Assembly: GCF_009857835.1 (NCBI RefSeq) | Contig: NZ_WWCL01000002.1 | Span: 1,148,897-1,212,896, forward strand | Direction of reading: 5' to 3' | Length of the DNA: 64,000 nucleotides | From: Duganella fentianensis | Lineage (GTDB): Bacteria > Pseudomonadota > Gammaproteobacteria > Burkholderiales > Burkholderiaceae_D | Shown here: positions 1-9,975 of the stretch, piece after piece | Position numbering within the stretch: position 1 is the first letter of the stretch | Layout of the letters: each line of letters begins with the position of its first letter | Notes under the pieces: model-generated | What the model saw: only the letters and a program-made list of their open reading frames with translations | Told to the model about the DNA's origin: nothing | Databases searched by the model: none | Translations under genes and position numbers: made by a program

Positions 1-46
1 CACGCCGATTATCTACTGCTACCGTTTGATTCATCCACTTTTCCAC

Positions 47-1723
47 TTATTCGAGCAAGGCACGGGCCAGTATCTGGCCGTATGCCACATTTTCCGGCAG
101 GCGCCCGTAGGCACCGCCGGGCGCGCAGCGTATGCGCGAGGCAATAAATGCCGATGATACATAAGCTGGCGCATGGCGCAACAGCAAACCCGCCTGCACG
201 GCCAGCACGATGCGTTCGGCCAGCAGCCGCGCGCCCGCTTCGCTGCACTGCATATCGGCCAGCAAGGCGGCGCGGTAGGCACTGAAATCGGCGTCAGCGT
301 CGCCGGCCAAGTCCAGCTCGGCCGCGAGCGCGGCGCGCGCGGCGCGCGCGGCAGGAGTTTTGCCCAACGCCCGCAGCAAGTCAAGGCACATCACATTGCC
401 CGAGCCTTCCCAGATGGAATTGACGGGCAGTTCGCGGTACAGCCGTGCCAGCGGACTGTCTTCCACATAGCCGCTACCACCTATGACTTCCATGGCTTCG
501 GCACCGAAAGCAGGGCCGCGCTTGCAGATCCAGTATTTGCCGGCCGGCGTCAGCAGCCTTGCCAGCAGGGCCTGGGCCGGATCGCCGGCTTCGTCGAAGC
601 AGCGCGCCAGCCGCATGGCAAACACCGTGGCCGCTTCCGATTCCAGCGCCAGATCGGCCAGCACATTCTGCATCAGCGGCTGTTCGCTCAGGTAGCGGCC
701 AAAGGCTTTGCGCTGGCGCGCATGATGCAGCGCATGGGTCAGTGCCGCGCGCATCGCCCCGGCGCTGCCCAGTATGCAATCGAGCCGGGTATGGCTGCCC
801 ATTTCCAGTATGGTGGGCACGCCCCGTCCTGCTGCGCCGACCAGCCAGCCGTAGGCGCCGTTGAACTCCACTTCCGAGGATGCATTCGAGCGGTTGCCGA
901 CCTTGTTCTTCAGGCGCTGCACGCGGATGGCATTGCGTTCGCCATTCGGCAGATAGCGCGGCAGCAGCAGACAGGACAGCCCATGCCCGTCCGCAGTTTC
1001 CGTCTGCGCGAGGATCAGATGGGCGTCGCTCTGGGGCGCCGAAAAAAACCATTTATGGCCGACCACACGGTACACCCCCTCGCCGTCGGCACCGAACAGG
1101 GCCTGCGCTTCGGCCGGCGCCAGCGCCTGCGCCGTAGTGGTGTTGCTACGCACATCGGAACCACCCTGCTTTTCCGTCATGCCCATGCCGATCAGGGCAC
1201 CATGCTTGTGCTCGATAGGCAGGGAACGGGGGTCATAGGTTCTGGAGAGGATCTTGGGCAGCCATCTGGCCGCCAGCTGCGGCGCCTGCCGCAGCGCCGG
1301 CACGCAGGCATAAGTCATCGTCACCGGACACTGGGAACCATTTTCCACCTGGCCGAACATCAGGTAGCGGGCTGCGCGCGCCACCTGCGCGCCATTGCCT
1401 TCCAGCCAGGGCGAGGCATGGGCACCACTCTCGATCAGCAGCCGCATCAGGCTATGCCAGGCCGGATGGAACTCCAGCTCGTCGATGCGCCGGCCACCCG
1501 CATCATACTGTTGCAGCACGGGCGGGTACTGGTTGGCCAGCCGGCCCAGCTCCAGCACTTCGGCCTGCCCCAGCTGGGCGCCCAGCGCATACAGCGCCGC
1601 CTCGTCGTAGCCGCCGCCCTCGCGCACCAGCGCTTCACGCAGCGCAGTATCGATCTGATATAGATTCACATTGGCCAGCGGGGCCGCGGTATTGTGTACT
1701 TCATGTGTGTCGTAGGCCTGCAT
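47..1723 (-). CDS. aidB: AidB-type acyl-CoA dehydrogenase
   Basis: Flavin-dependent acyl-CoA dehydrogenase family, 558 residues, longer than ordinary members (about 380) as is usual for the AidB/isovaleryl-CoA dehydrogenase-like branch. Visible motifs are MTEKQGGSD (residues 182-190), WFFSAP (225-230) and SIWEGSGNVMCLD near residue 440, the last being characteristic of AidB. E. coli AidB belongs to the alkylation-damage response, binds DNA and has weak isovaleryl-CoA dehydrogenase activity. Here the divergent neighbour is a thiolase, so a role in fatty-acid or branched-chain acyl-CoA turnover is equally possible. It starts at an ATG facing the thiolase across a 173-bp shared promoter region that holds a perfect palindrome. 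The family call is firm; the physiological role is inference. Confidence 0.9.
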   Translation of the reverse strand: MQAYDTHEVHNTAAPLANVNLYQIDTALREALVREGGGYDEAALYALGAQLGQAEVLELGRLANQYPPVLQQYDAGGRRIDELEFHPAWHSLMRLLIESGAHASPWLEGNGAQVARAARYLMFGQVENGSQCPVTMTYACVPALRQAPQLAARWLPKILSRTYDPRSLPIEHKHGALIGMGMTEKQGGSDVRSNTTTAQALAPAEAQALFGADGEGVYRVVGHKWFFSAPQSDAHLILAQTETADGHGLSCLLLPRYLPNGERNAIRVQRLKNKVGNRSNASSEVEFNGAYGWLVGAAGRGVPTILEMGSHTRLDCILGSAGAMRAALTHALHHARQRKAFGRYLSEQPLMQNVLADLALESEAATVFAMRLARCFDEAGDPAQALLARLLTPAGKYWICKRGPAFGAEAMEVIGGSGYVEDSPLARLYRELPVNSIWEGSGNVMCLDLLRALGKTPAARAARAALAAELDLAGDADADFSAYRAALLADMQCSEAGARLLAERIVLAVQAGLLLRHAPAYVSSAFIASRIRCAPGGAYGRLPENVAYGQILARALLE

Positions 1724-1832
1724 GGTGTCTCCCGTAGTCGCGCTAGATGATCAGGGCCGCACGGCCAACCTTACGCCAGATTGGCACGCCTGTGCGCCGG
1801 ATAGAATGGCCAGACTAGCCCAACAGGAACAT

Positions 1833-1852
1833 CAAAGCAAGCGCTTGCTTTG
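1833..1852. promoter_or_regulatory. Perfect 20-bp palindrome in divergent promoter
   Basis: Half-site CAAAGCAAGC followed directly by its exact reverse complement. It lies between aidB (start 1723) and the thiolase (start 1897), 45-64 bases before the thiolase start. Its length, symmetry and place suit a dimeric repressor of TetR type, the class that commonly controls fatty-acid and branched-chain degradation genes in Proteobacteria. No regulator gene is adjacent, so its identity is unknown. Confidence 0.6.
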
Positions 1853-1896
1853 TTGCGACCGCACATCTATGATGGTGGACCACCACAGGAGACCAC

Positions 1897-3099
1897 ATGG
1901 AACACGCTTATGTGTTTGACGCCATCCGCACGCCGCGGGGCAAGGGCAAGAAAGACGGCAGCCTGCACAGCATCAAGGCCATCGATCTGGTCGCAGGCTT
2001 GATGCAGGCCCTGCAGCAGCGTCATCATCTCGACACGGCACAGATCGACGATGTCGTACTGGGCTGCGTCACGCCGGTCGGGGAACAGGGCGCGGATATT
2101 GCCAAAATCGCCGCACTGGCGGCCGGCTGGGACTGGAAAGTGGCGGGCGTGCAACTCAACCGTTTCTGCGCCTCCGGACTGGAAGCGGTCAATCTGGCGG
2201 CCCAGAAAGTGCGCTCCGGCTGGGAAGATCTGGTGGTGGCTGGCGGCGTAGAGTCCATGTCGCGGGTGGCCATGGGCAGTGACGGCGGCGCCTGGTCCAA
2301 CGATCCGGCCACCAGCCTGCGCACGGATTTCCTGCCGCAAGGCATAGGCGCCGATCTGATCGCCAGCCTCGATGGCTATAGCCGGACCCAGCTGGATGCC
2401 TACGCCGTGCGCTCCCAGCAGAAGGCTACGGCGGCGCAGGCAGCCGGACGCTTCCCCTCCATCGTGCCCGTGTGCGATCAGAACGGTGTGCTGGTGCTGG
2501 ACCATGACGAATTCATCAAGCCCGGCACCACGCTCGACACCCTGGCCGGCCTGAAGCCATCGTTCGCCCAGCTGGGCGCGCTGGGTTTCGACGTCCTCGC
2601 CCTGCAGCGCTACCCGCAGCTGCAGCAGGTAGAACATGTGCACACGGCCGGCAATTCCTCCGGCATTGTGGACGGTGCCGCACTGGCCCTGATCGGCAGC
2701 CGCAGTGCCGGCCAGCGGCTGGGCTTGCAGCCGCGCGCCCGCATCGTCGCCGCGGCCGTCACCGGCAGCGACCCTGCCATCATGCTGACGGGACCAGCGC
2801 CGGCGGCCCGCAAAGCCTTGCAAAAAGCGGGGCTGGACATTGCCGATATCGACCTGTTCGAAGTGAACGAAGCGTTTGCTTCGGTGGTACTGCGCTTCAT
2901 GAACGAACTGGGCGTGCCCGAGCACAAAGTCAACGTCAATGGCGGCGCCATCGCCCTCGGGCATCCGCTGGGCGCCACCGGCTGCATGCTGCTCGCCACC
3001 CTGCTCGACGAGCTGGAAGCGCGCCAGCTGCGGCGCGGCATGGTCACGCTGTGCGTGGGCGGCGGCATGGGCATCGCCACCATCATCGAACGGGTGTGA
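1897..3099 (+). CDS. Acetyl-CoA acyltransferase (thiolase)
   Basis: Thiolase of 400 residues, the usual length for the degradative and biosynthetic classes. It cleaves 3-ketoacyl-CoA with CoA, or condenses two acyl-CoAs. The nucleophilic Cys is C91 in NRFCASG, the catalytic His is H356 in GHPLGATG and the second catalytic Cys is C386 in LCVGGGMG, so the active site is complete. The start is the ATG at 1897 after AGGAGACC. A crotonase-like gene follows 11 bases downstream, so the two are probably one beta-oxidation operon resembling fadA-fadB. Which chain length it prefers cannot be read from the sequence. Confidence 0.9.
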   Translation: MEHAYVFDAIRTPRGKGKKDGSLHSIKAIDLVAGLMQALQQRHHLDTAQIDDVVLGCVTPVGEQGADIAKIAALAAGWDWKVAGVQLNRFCASGLEAVNLAAQKVRSGWEDLVVAGGVESMSRVAMGSDGGAWSNDPATSLRTDFLPQGIGADLIASLDGYSRTQLDAYAVRSQQKATAAQAAGRFPSIVPVCDQNGVLVLDHDEFIKPGTTLDTLAGLKPSFAQLGALGFDVLALQRYPQLQQVEHVHTAGNSSGIVDGAALALIGSRSAGQRLGLQPRARIVAAAVTGSDPAIMLTGPAPAARKALQKAGLDIADIDLFEVNEAFASVVLRFMNELGVPEHKVNVNGGAIALGHPLGATGCMLLATLLDELEARQLRRGMVTLCVGGGMGIATIIERV

Positions 3100-3110
3100 A
3101 CGGAGTCAGC

Positions 3111-3950
3111 ATGATCAAGATCGAACAACAGGCGCAACAATTACTGGTAACGCTGAGCAGCAACAGCATCAATCCCCTCAGCCGCAGCTGGCAACAAGCG
3201 CTACAGGGCCTGCTCGACTCGCTCGAGCTGCAGGCCAGCCAGGGCGCACACAGCCTTCTGGTCCAGATCAGCTTCGACGCCAGCAAGGTGGACTACCAGC
3301 TTGCCCATCTGGCCGCGCTGACGCGCCAGCAGGCGCCCGACTGCATGCAGCTGCTGGCCAGCTACCATGCTTTATTGCGCCGGCTGGAGCGGCTGCCGAT
3401 GCCCGTCGTCGCTGTTCTTGAAGGCGCGGTGTGCGGCCATGCCTGGGGCCTGGCGCTGGCCTGTCAGCGCCGCTACGCGCTCGGTAGCGGCAGCTACAGC
3501 CTGCCGCAAGCCACCTTGGGCGTTGCCCCCTGCGGCGGCGCACTGGTACGCACAGGGCGTCTGCTAGGGCTGCAAGCCGCCCTGCCTCTGCTGCTCGATG
3601 GGCGCGAGTGCGATAGCGCCACTGCCCTTCAGCTGGGCTTGCTACATGGAATAGCGGCCGATGCTGCCGCACTGGCCGGACAGCTGCAGCACTGCCGGCA
3701 GGCAGGCGCGCTACGCCAGCCTTGGGATGTAGCCCTCCCCGCTCTGCCCGGCGGCGCCATCGGCAGCCCGGCCAATCTGGCCTTCTTACAGCTGGCACCG
3801 GCACGCCTGCGGGCCCGCCATGCGGCGCCAGCGCCGGCCGAACAGGCCATACTGTGCGCGCTGGCCGAGGGCATGCTGGTAGATTTCGACACTGCCGTGC
3901 TGATCGAAAGTCGCTATTTCTGCCAGTCCGCCATCGCCTATCAGGCTTAG
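3111..3950 (+). CDS. Crotonase-fold protein, FadJ-like N-terminal half, probably inactive
   Basis: Enoyl-CoA hydratase/isomerase fold, 279 residues. The core LPMPVVAVLEGAVCGHAWGL (residues 95-114) and the tail ending DFDTAVLIESRYF resemble the N-terminal half and linker of FadB/FadJ, but the 3-hydroxyacyl-CoA dehydrogenase half is absent. The segment normally GGGLELALAC reads GHAWGLALAC, putting Gly113 where the first catalytic Glu should be, and LPEVQLG reads LPQATLG, giving Gln133 for the second. Hydratase activity is therefore unlikely. I chose the ATG at 3111, with CGGAG upstream, over an earlier in-frame start that overlaps the thiolase. It may be a structural or regulatory partner of the thiolase, or a decaying gene. 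Confidence 0.75.
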   Translation: MIKIEQQAQQLLVTLSSNSINPLSRSWQQALQGLLDSLELQASQGAHSLLVQISFDASKVDYQLAHLAALTRQQAPDCMQLLASYHALLRRLERLPMPVVAVLEGAVCGHAWGLALACQRRYALGSGSYSLPQATLGVAPCGGALVRTGRLLGLQAALPLLLDGRECDSATALQLGLLHGIAADAAALAGQLQHCRQAGALRQPWDVALPALPGGAIGSPANLAFLQLAPARLRARHAAPAPAEQAILCALAEGMLVDFDTAVLIESRYFCQSAIAYQA

Positions 3951-4224
3951 GCCCATGTTTGTCCAGAACAATTACATTTAACTTTCAATCAATAGAAAAA
4001 TCGCAATTTTCAGTGCAAAAACCCCGTTTCAGTGCCGAGAAAAGGCGTTTTTTCACTCTGGACGATGTTTTTTTCAGCACGAATGTATGAAAACAAAAAA
4101 AGTCTTAAAGATATTGTCATTTTTCATGTAATTTCACCGCTATCAGTGATACATTGCGCTCTGGTGTAGCCATACTTGTGCTGGCGCCCTACCGGCATAA
4201 AAACTGAAAGATTAAAATCACGCG

Positions 4225-5949
4225 ATGTACTCCAGTATTCCCGTCCCGTCTCCGCGACATGAATTGGATAACCTCATGGAGGAGGCTGGCGACGTTGTAT
4301 TCCGCGTCAGTCCCGAAGGACAGATACTGTTTGCCAGCCACCGCGCCGTCCAGCTGATCGCCGCGCAAGCGCCGCTGGCCGGCACGGCACTGCTGCAACT
4401 GCTTACCGAAGATGACCGCCCGGCCCTGCAGTCGGCCCTCAACGACGTGCTGGCCGGCGAGCCGGGGCGCCTGTTCGAAAGCCGCCTCAAGTGTGCGCAG
4501 TGCGAAACCCCGTTCGAATTGCGCCTGTCCTGCTACGCCAACCAGCAAGGTTTAAAAGAGCTGCTGGTGATAGGCCGGAATATGGAGCAGCAGCGCGCCA
4601 CCGAAGAACGGCTGCGCCACATGGCCACCCACGATGCCCTGACCGAACTGCCTAACCGGCTGCTGCTGTCGGACCGCATCCGCATGGTAATCGCCAATGC
4701 GCGCCGCTCGGGCCAGAGCTTTTCCGTCGCCTGCATAGGGCTGGACGGCTTCAAGAAAGTCAACGATGGCCTGGGCCACCCGATAGGCGACGCGGTGCTG
4801 CGGACGGCCGCCGCCCGCCTGCGCAAGACCTTGCGCGACAGCGACACCCTGGCCCGTGTGGGCGGCGACGAATTCGTCGCCATTTTGCCCGGCACGGCCA
4901 CAGAAGCCCAGATCAAACTGGTAACGGGACGTTTGATTGCCACCCTGCAGTCGCCGTTCGAAATCGACAGCCACACCATCTATGTGGGCGCCTCGGTCGG
5001 CGTGGCCGTATATCCCCAGCATGCGGAAGAAGAAGCCCGCCTGCTGGCACTGGCCGACGTGGCCATGTCGCGCGCCAAGGAAACCGGCAAAGCCCGTTGC
5101 GTGGTCTACAGCCCGAGCGAGTCCGAGCCGCCCGAACATGATATTTCGCTGGAAGCGGCCATGTTCCAGGCTGTGCGCGAAGGCGAGTTCCTGCTGTTCT
5201 ACCAGCCCATCGTGGACGCGCGCACGCGCGAGATCCAGGGTTTCGAAACGCTGATGCGCTGGAAGCATCCGACCCTGGGCATGGTGCCCCCGGCCCGCTT
5301 TATTCCGATTGCCGAAACCAACGGCCTGATCAACCTGCTGGGCGCCTGGGCACTCAAAGCTGCCTGCGTACAGCTGAAACAGTTCGAGGAAGTGGCCAAG
5401 CGCCCCCTCTACATTTCGGTGAATATCAGCCCGCGGCAGTTCCGCAATGACAAATTTCTGGACGTGCTGGACGATGCAATCGCCTTCTCCGGCTTACAAG
5501 GTGAGCAATTGGTTCTAGAAATTACAGAGGGCACGCTGATGGTCGATCCGGTGCATGCCGAGTCCATCCTGTCCAAAATGGCCGAACGCAAGGCGCGCAT
5601 CGCGATTGACGATTTCGGCACCGGCTATTCCTCGCTGGCCTATCTCAAGCGTTTCCCCATTTCGGTGCTGAAGATAGACCGCACCTTTATCCGCGACCTG
5701 CCGACTTCCGAAAAAGATGCGGCGATCTGCAATGCGGTACTCGATCTGGCCAAGCACCTGGACCTGTCCGTGGTGGCGGAAGGGGTAGAGACGGAAGACC
5801 AGCTGGCCTATCTGCAACAGCGCGGCTGCCAGTACATCCAGGGTTATCTGACCGGCAAACCGATGGCGGCGAATATCGCCATGGCAGCGCTGCGCGAAAG
5901 CATGCACCTGAAAATCATCCAGCCTGATTTGCGACAGGTGAACAAATGA
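4225..5949 (+). CDS. PAS-GGDEF-EAL cyclic-di-GMP protein
   Basis: Protein of 574 residues with an N-terminal PAS-like sensor (about 12-125), a GGDEF domain (about 135-300) with intact GGDEF at 213-217 and an upstream RDSD inhibitory I-site (204-207), then an EAL domain (about 315-565). The EAL signature reads ETL (341-343) and keeps the metal-binding Glu; DDFGTGYSS and VVAEGVE are present. It could both make and degrade c-di-GMP in the cytoplasm, with activity set by the PAS signal. No membrane segment is seen. Its stop overlaps the start of the HDOD gene (ATGA), so the two are translationally coupled. Net direction of activity is unknown. Confidence 0.92.
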   Translation: MYSSIPVPSPRHELDNLMEEAGDVVFRVSPEGQILFASHRAVQLIAAQAPLAGTALLQLLTEDDRPALQSALNDVLAGEPGRLFESRLKCAQCETPFELRLSCYANQQGLKELLVIGRNMEQQRATEERLRHMATHDALTELPNRLLLSDRIRMVIANARRSGQSFSVACIGLDGFKKVNDGLGHPIGDAVLRTAAARLRKTLRDSDTLARVGGDEFVAILPGTATEAQIKLVTGRLIATLQSPFEIDSHTIYVGASVGVAVYPQHAEEEARLLALADVAMSRAKETGKARCVVYSPSESEPPEHDISLEAAMFQAVREGEFLLFYQPIVDARTREIQGFETLMRWKHPTLGMVPPARFIPIAETNGLINLLGAWALKAACVQLKQFEEVAKRPLYISVNISPRQFRNDKFLDVLDDAIAFSGLQGEQLVLEITEGTLMVDPVHAESILSKMAERKARIAIDDFGTGYSSLAYLKRFPISVLKIDRTFIRDLPTSEKDAAICNAVLDLAKHLDLSVVAEGVETEDQLAYLQQRGCQYIQGYLTGKPMAANIAMAALRESMHLKIIQPDLRQVNK

Positions 5950-7433
5950 GCGTGCGCAGTACAGGTAACGCGCTGGGCGACGCCACCCTGGCCACGCTGT
6001 GGGAAAGCACGCGCCGGCGCGGCGATATGCCGGGCTTTGCCAAGGCCATCAGCTCCATCCTCGGCGCCATGCGCGGCGAGGACGAGCAGGAATTCAATAT
6101 GACGCGCACGGTGCTGTCCGACCCAGTGCTGACCCAGAAAGTCCTGCGCCTGGCCAATAGCGGCATGTATGCTGCCTTCGGCCAGCATATCAGCACCGTC
6201 TCCAAAGCCGTGCAAGTGCTGGGCACCGATGCCATCGGCCATCTGGCGCTGGGCCTGAAGCTGATCGAAGAACTGTCCGGCGGCTCCTCCGATGCCACGG
6301 CCTCGCATGTGGAAATGGAAAAGGCGGTGCTGGCCGGCATCGTCGCCCAGCAGATCGCCAATACGGCGCAGAGCCGCCATGGCGAAGAAGCCGTGGTGTG
6401 CTCCATGCTGCACACGCTGGGCCGCATGATGCTGACCTATTACATGCCGGAACGCTGGCATGAAATCCAGCGCAGTGCGGCGCAGGAAAACTGCGATGTG
6501 GAAGCCATCGCACCCAAGCTGCTGGGGCTGGGCCTCGATGAAATCGGCCATGCCGCCGCCCTGCACTGGGGCCTGCCGGCCGGCCTGATCAACGGCATGC
6601 GCAAGCTGACGCCGCCCGAAGCGGGCAGCGAAATCAGCACTTCGGACTGGATCGCCGGCCTGTCCACCATGTCGGCCGCCTGTGCCGAATCGCTGTGGAA
6701 TGATGACGAGGCTGGCGCTGCCGCTGTGGCACAGCTGGCCGACGCCTATTCGGCCATGCTGGGCGTGCTGCCGGAAAAACTGATGGGCGCCATCGAACAG
6801 GCCAAAGTAGTGGCGGCCAACGACCTGACCATAGCCCCCCTGTCTAAGCCGGCCGAACGGCGCGCCAAGGCGCTGGCCCGCACCCGTCAGCGCGATGCCG
6901 GCAACAAGATACTGCTCAGCGGTCTGGCCGATATGCGCGACATGATGCATACCGCCAATCCGGGCCAGATGGTGCAGATCGCGCTGGAGACCGTGTTCAA
7001 GGGACTGGAGTTCTCGCGCGCGCTGGCTTTTGTACGCAACCGCAAGGATAACCAGTATGCGGCCAAGATCGGCTTCGGCAACGACATCCGAGAAATCCTG
7101 CCCAAGCTGGTGTTCGAGGACGCCTATCAGCCGAATGTGTTCCACGCCGCCTTGAACAGCGACCGCGTGATCTTCATCGAGAATGCGCGTGATGCCAAGT
7201 TCGCTGCCAAGCTGCCGGACTGGTGGCGCGACACCCTGTCGGCCGCGCACAGCTTCGTGATTCTGCCCCTGTCCGCCAATGGCCAGTCGGCCGGTTTCCT
7301 GTACGGCGACTGGGATGACAGCTTCCCGCCTATCGAACTGAGCCAGACCGAATTCGGCCTGCTCAACGATATGCGTGCGCTGGTGGTACGGGCTGTGCTC
7401 AAGCGCCATCTACAGGAAGTGGTCAGCAAATAA
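5946..7433 (+). CDS. HDOD domain protein with C-terminal GAF-like region
   Basis: Protein of 495 residues. The N-terminal half (about 20-230) has the HDOD signature: DPVLTQKVLRLANSGMY, then STVSKAVQVLGTDAIGHLAL and a later LLGLGLDEIGHAAALHWGLP. HDOD is a catalytically dead relative of HD domains found in signalling proteins. Residues from about 330 to 480 look like a GAF domain. The start overlaps the stop of the upstream GGDEF-EAL gene by four bases. The coupling suggests this protein acts in the same c-di-GMP output, for instance in motility or surface behaviour; that link is inference from position only. Confidence 0.85.
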   Translation: MSVRSTGNALGDATLATLWESTRRRGDMPGFAKAISSILGAMRGEDEQEFNMTRTVLSDPVLTQKVLRLANSGMYAAFGQHISTVSKAVQVLGTDAIGHLALGLKLIEELSGGSSDATASHVEMEKAVLAGIVAQQIANTAQSRHGEEAVVCSMLHTLGRMMLTYYMPERWHEIQRSAAQENCDVEAIAPKLLGLGLDEIGHAAALHWGLPAGLINGMRKLTPPEAGSEISTSDWIAGLSTMSAACAESLWNDDEAGAAAVAQLADAYSAMLGVLPEKLMGAIEQAKVVAANDLTIAPLSKPAERRAKALARTRQRDAGNKILLSGLADMRDMMHTANPGQMVQIALETVFKGLEFSRALAFVRNRKDNQYAAKIGFGNDIREILPKLVFEDAYQPNVFHAALNSDRVIFIENARDAKFAAKLPDWWRDTLSAAHSFVILPLSANGQSAGFLYGDWDDSFPPIELSQTEFGLLNDMRALVVRAVLKRHLQEVVSK

Positions 7434-7471
7434 GACCGCCACTCAGCGGCCCCAGTCGTTCCGCCCCGCGG

Positions 7472-8623
7472 CTAGTGGCCGTCGTGCTGCTGCCAGCGGG
7501 CCGACAGCATGGCCGCGCCCAGCGATAGCAGACACAGCAGCGCTGCCACGTAATACACCGAGGAAGGCCCGGCTGCCTGCCACCACTGGGCCAGGAACAG
7601 CCCGCCCAGCGATCCGCCTATACCATAGGACAAGCTCATGTACAGCGCCTGCCCCCTAGCCTGCAAGGGACCGGAAAACCAGCGCTGCAGCGTCATCACG
7701 GACGAGGAATGATGCAGCGCAAAGGTGGCCGCGTGCATCAGTTGCGCCACGATCAGCAGCCACAGCAGATGAGCCGCCATGCCTATCATGACAAAGCGCG
7801 CCACCGCCAGCAGCAGGGTCAGATACATCAGCTGCATGGGACGCCAGCGCCGGAACAGAGGCGCCTGGAAATAGAACAGCGCCACTTCGGCCAGCACACC
7901 CAGCGACCACATGGCACCTATCACCGTCTTGCTATAGCCGTTACGCTCCAGATACAGCGAATAGAAGGTGTAGAGCGACGTATGGGCCGCCACCATCAGT
8001 GCCGTCGAGGCGAAGAAGGCGATCACTTCACGCCGTCGCAGCAGTGTCAGCAGCGGCAGCGGCGCTTCCTGGTGGCGGTGGCGCGGCACATCATGCAGGC
8101 GGAACGCTGCCACGATGGTCAGCACCAGCAAGCCCGCCGCAATGGTAGGCAGGGCCACGATGCCGTAGTGGTCTAGCGCGTAGGCCGACGCGGAGACCGC
8201 CACGATGAAGCCTATCGAACCCCACATGCGGATGCGGCCGTAATGGGTCAGATCGCCGCGCATTTCCGACAGCATCAGCGCTTCGCAGATGGGCGCCTGG
8301 CCGCTGGTGAACAGATTCAGCACCACCATGGCCAGCATGAAGTGGCCGAACGTGGAGCCGATAAAGAAGCCGGAGAAACCGATCAGCGCGGCGAAGCCGG
8401 CCACGCGCAGCACGGTGACGCGGCGGTCGTAATGGTCAGCGACATAGCCCCAGACGTTGGGGCCGATGATGCGCAGCACCTGTATCATCGACATCAGCAC
8501 ACCGATCTGCGCCACCGTCATACCGTGCTCGGCAAAGAACAGCGTAGCGTAAGTGGACCAGGTTCCTGCGTGGGCGTAGTAGCAGAAGAGGAATAAGGCG
8601 AAGCTGAAGGCCTGGGCCGGCAC
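7472..8623 (-). CDS. MFS transporter (HcaT-like / MFS_1-like)
   Basis: Integral membrane protein of 383 residues with about 12 hydrophobic segments and the loop WGYVADHYDRR, an MFS motif-A variant, between segments 2 and 3. Overall it resembles the 3-phenylpropionate transporter HcaT / nucleoside:H+ symporter-like group. The substrate cannot be told from sequence. It starts three bases after the aroC stop on the same strand, so it is almost certainly cotranscribed with chorismate synthase; whether that points to an aromatic substrate is speculation. Confidence 0.85.
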   Translation of the reverse strand: MPAQAFSFALFLFCYYAHAGTWSTYATLFFAEHGMTVAQIGVLMSMIQVLRIIGPNVWGYVADHYDRRVTVLRVAGFAALIGFSGFFIGSTFGHFMLAMVVLNLFTSGQAPICEALMLSEMRGDLTHYGRIRMWGSIGFIVAVSASAYALDHYGIVALPTIAAGLLVLTIVAAFRLHDVPRHRHQEAPLPLLTLLRRREVIAFFASTALMVAAHTSLYTFYSLYLERNGYSKTVIGAMWSLGVLAEVALFYFQAPLFRRWRPMQLMYLTLLLAVARFVMIGMAAHLLWLLIVAQLMHAATFALHHSSSVMTLQRWFSGPLQARGQALYMSLSYGIGGSLGGLFLAQWWQAAGPSSVYYVAALLCLLSLGAAMLSARWQQHDGH

Positions 8624-8626
8624 CGC

Positions 8627-9724
8627 TTACGGCGCGATGTTAGGCGTGTGCACCTTGACGTCGCCACACTGGGCGCGGTGCATCAGCGCGTGATCCATCA
8701 GGACCAGTGCCAGCATGGCTTCGGCGATAGGCGTCGCGCGTATGCCCACGCAGGGGTCGTGGCGGCCAAAAGTCTCCACCATGACGGGATTGCCATCCTT
8801 GTCGATGGACTGGCGCGGCGTGCGGATGGACGACGTGGGCTTGATGGCGATCGAGACGGTGATATCCTGCCCCGTCGAAATGCCACCCAGTACGCCACCG
8901 GCGTTATTGCCGATAAAGCCTTGCGGCGTCAGCTGGTCGCCATGCTCGCTGCCCTTCTGCACCACCGACTGGAAACCGGCGCCGATCTCCACGCCCTTCA
9001 CGGCATTGATGCCCATCATGGCATAGGCAATGTCGGCATCGAGCTTGTCGTAAATAGGCTGGCCCAGACCGACGGGAATATTCTGTGCGATCACATCGAT
9101 TTTGGCACCGATGGAATCGCCATCCTTGCGCAGCGCATCCATGGCCGCTTCCATGCGCGCGATCAGTTCGGCATCGCCGCTGGCGGCGAAGAAGGGATTG
9201 TTGGGCACATGGGCCCAGTCCTGGAACGGCACCACGATGTCGCCCAGCTGGCTCATGCAGCCTTTGAAGACGGTGCCGTACTGCTGCTGCAGCCACTTCT
9301 TGGCGATGGCGGCTGCCCCCACCACCGGCGCCGTCAGGCGGGCCGAGGAGCGGCCGCCGCCGCGCGGGTCGCGCACGCCATACTTGTGCCAGTAGGTGTA
9401 GTCGGCGTGGCCGGGACGGAAGCTCTCGGCGATATTGCCGTAATCCTTGCTGCGCTGGTCTTCGTTGCGGATCAGCAGCGCAATCGGCGTCCCCGTGGTC
9501 ACGCCCTGATACACGCCAGACAGAATTTCCACCGTATCCGATTCCTGCCGCTGCGTCACGTGGCGCGAGGTGCCGGGCTTGCGGCGGTCCAGTTCCGGCT
9601 GGATATCGGCTTCCGTCAGTGGCAGTCCCGGTGGGCAGCCATCGATCACGCAGCCGATAGCCGGGCCGTGCGACTCACCAAAGGTTGTAACGGAAAACAA
9701 TTTACCAAAAGTATTACCGGACAT
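8627..9724 (-). CDS. aroC: Chorismate synthase
   Basis: Seventh and last step of the shikimate pathway: 5-enolpyruvylshikimate 3-phosphate to chorismate, using reduced FMN. The 365-residue length is normal. Family signatures seen are [14 protein letters not shown] near the start, RPGHADYTY and RGGGRSSAR in the middle, and [15 protein letters not shown] in the FMN-binding part. The start ATG at 9724 begins [10 protein letters not shown], the classic N-terminus. It heads a short leftward operon with the MFS gene and is divergent from the response regulator at 9976 across a 251-bp AT-richer gap. Confidence 0.97.
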   Translation of the reverse strand: MSGNTFGKLFSVTTFGESHGPAIGCVIDGCPPGLPLTEADIQPELDRRKPGTSRHVTQRQESDTVEILSGVYQGVTTGTPIALLIRNEDQRSKDYGNIAESFRPGHADYTYWHKYGVRDPRGGGRSSARLTAPVVGAAAIAKKWLQQQYGTVFKGCMSQLGDIVVPFQDWAHVPNNPFFAASGDAELIARMEAAMDALRKDGDSIGAKIDVIAQNIPVGLGQPIYDKLDADIAYAMMGINAVKGVEIGAGFQSVVQKGSEHGDQLTPQGFIGNNAGGVLGGISTGQDITVSIAIKPTSSIRTPRQSIDKDGNPVMVETFGRHDPCVGIRATPIAEAMLALVLMDHALMHRAQCGDVKVHTPNIAP

Positions 9725-9975
9725 AGGAAGAGAATCTTTGGAAAAAGGTGGAGAATTCCGTATTCTACCAGCCCGCGCCCTCCTATGCCGTGCTTAGAAA
9801 TTAATTTCCACAAAGCAATTTTTCCTTGGTAGAATTCCTGATGATGCAAGAAAATTCAACAGCGTTGCACACTGCCCCACAGGTGACGTGCAAATGCATA
9901 GGAAAACTGCATTCTTTTTGACAATTCACTATATACTGAACCGAAGAACACCGAGCAATCCTGGAGAAGCGACAC

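Noticed and set aside
173..1663. Long open frame of 496 codons on the plus strand opposite aidB
   Set aside because: Arg/Gln/His-rich with no family likeness; a GC-bias shadow of the clear acyl-CoA dehydrogenase on the minus strand.
9918..9937. Promoter TTGACA ... TATACT before the response regulator gene
   Set aside because: The two hexamers are only 8 bases apart, too close for a sigma-70 promoter.
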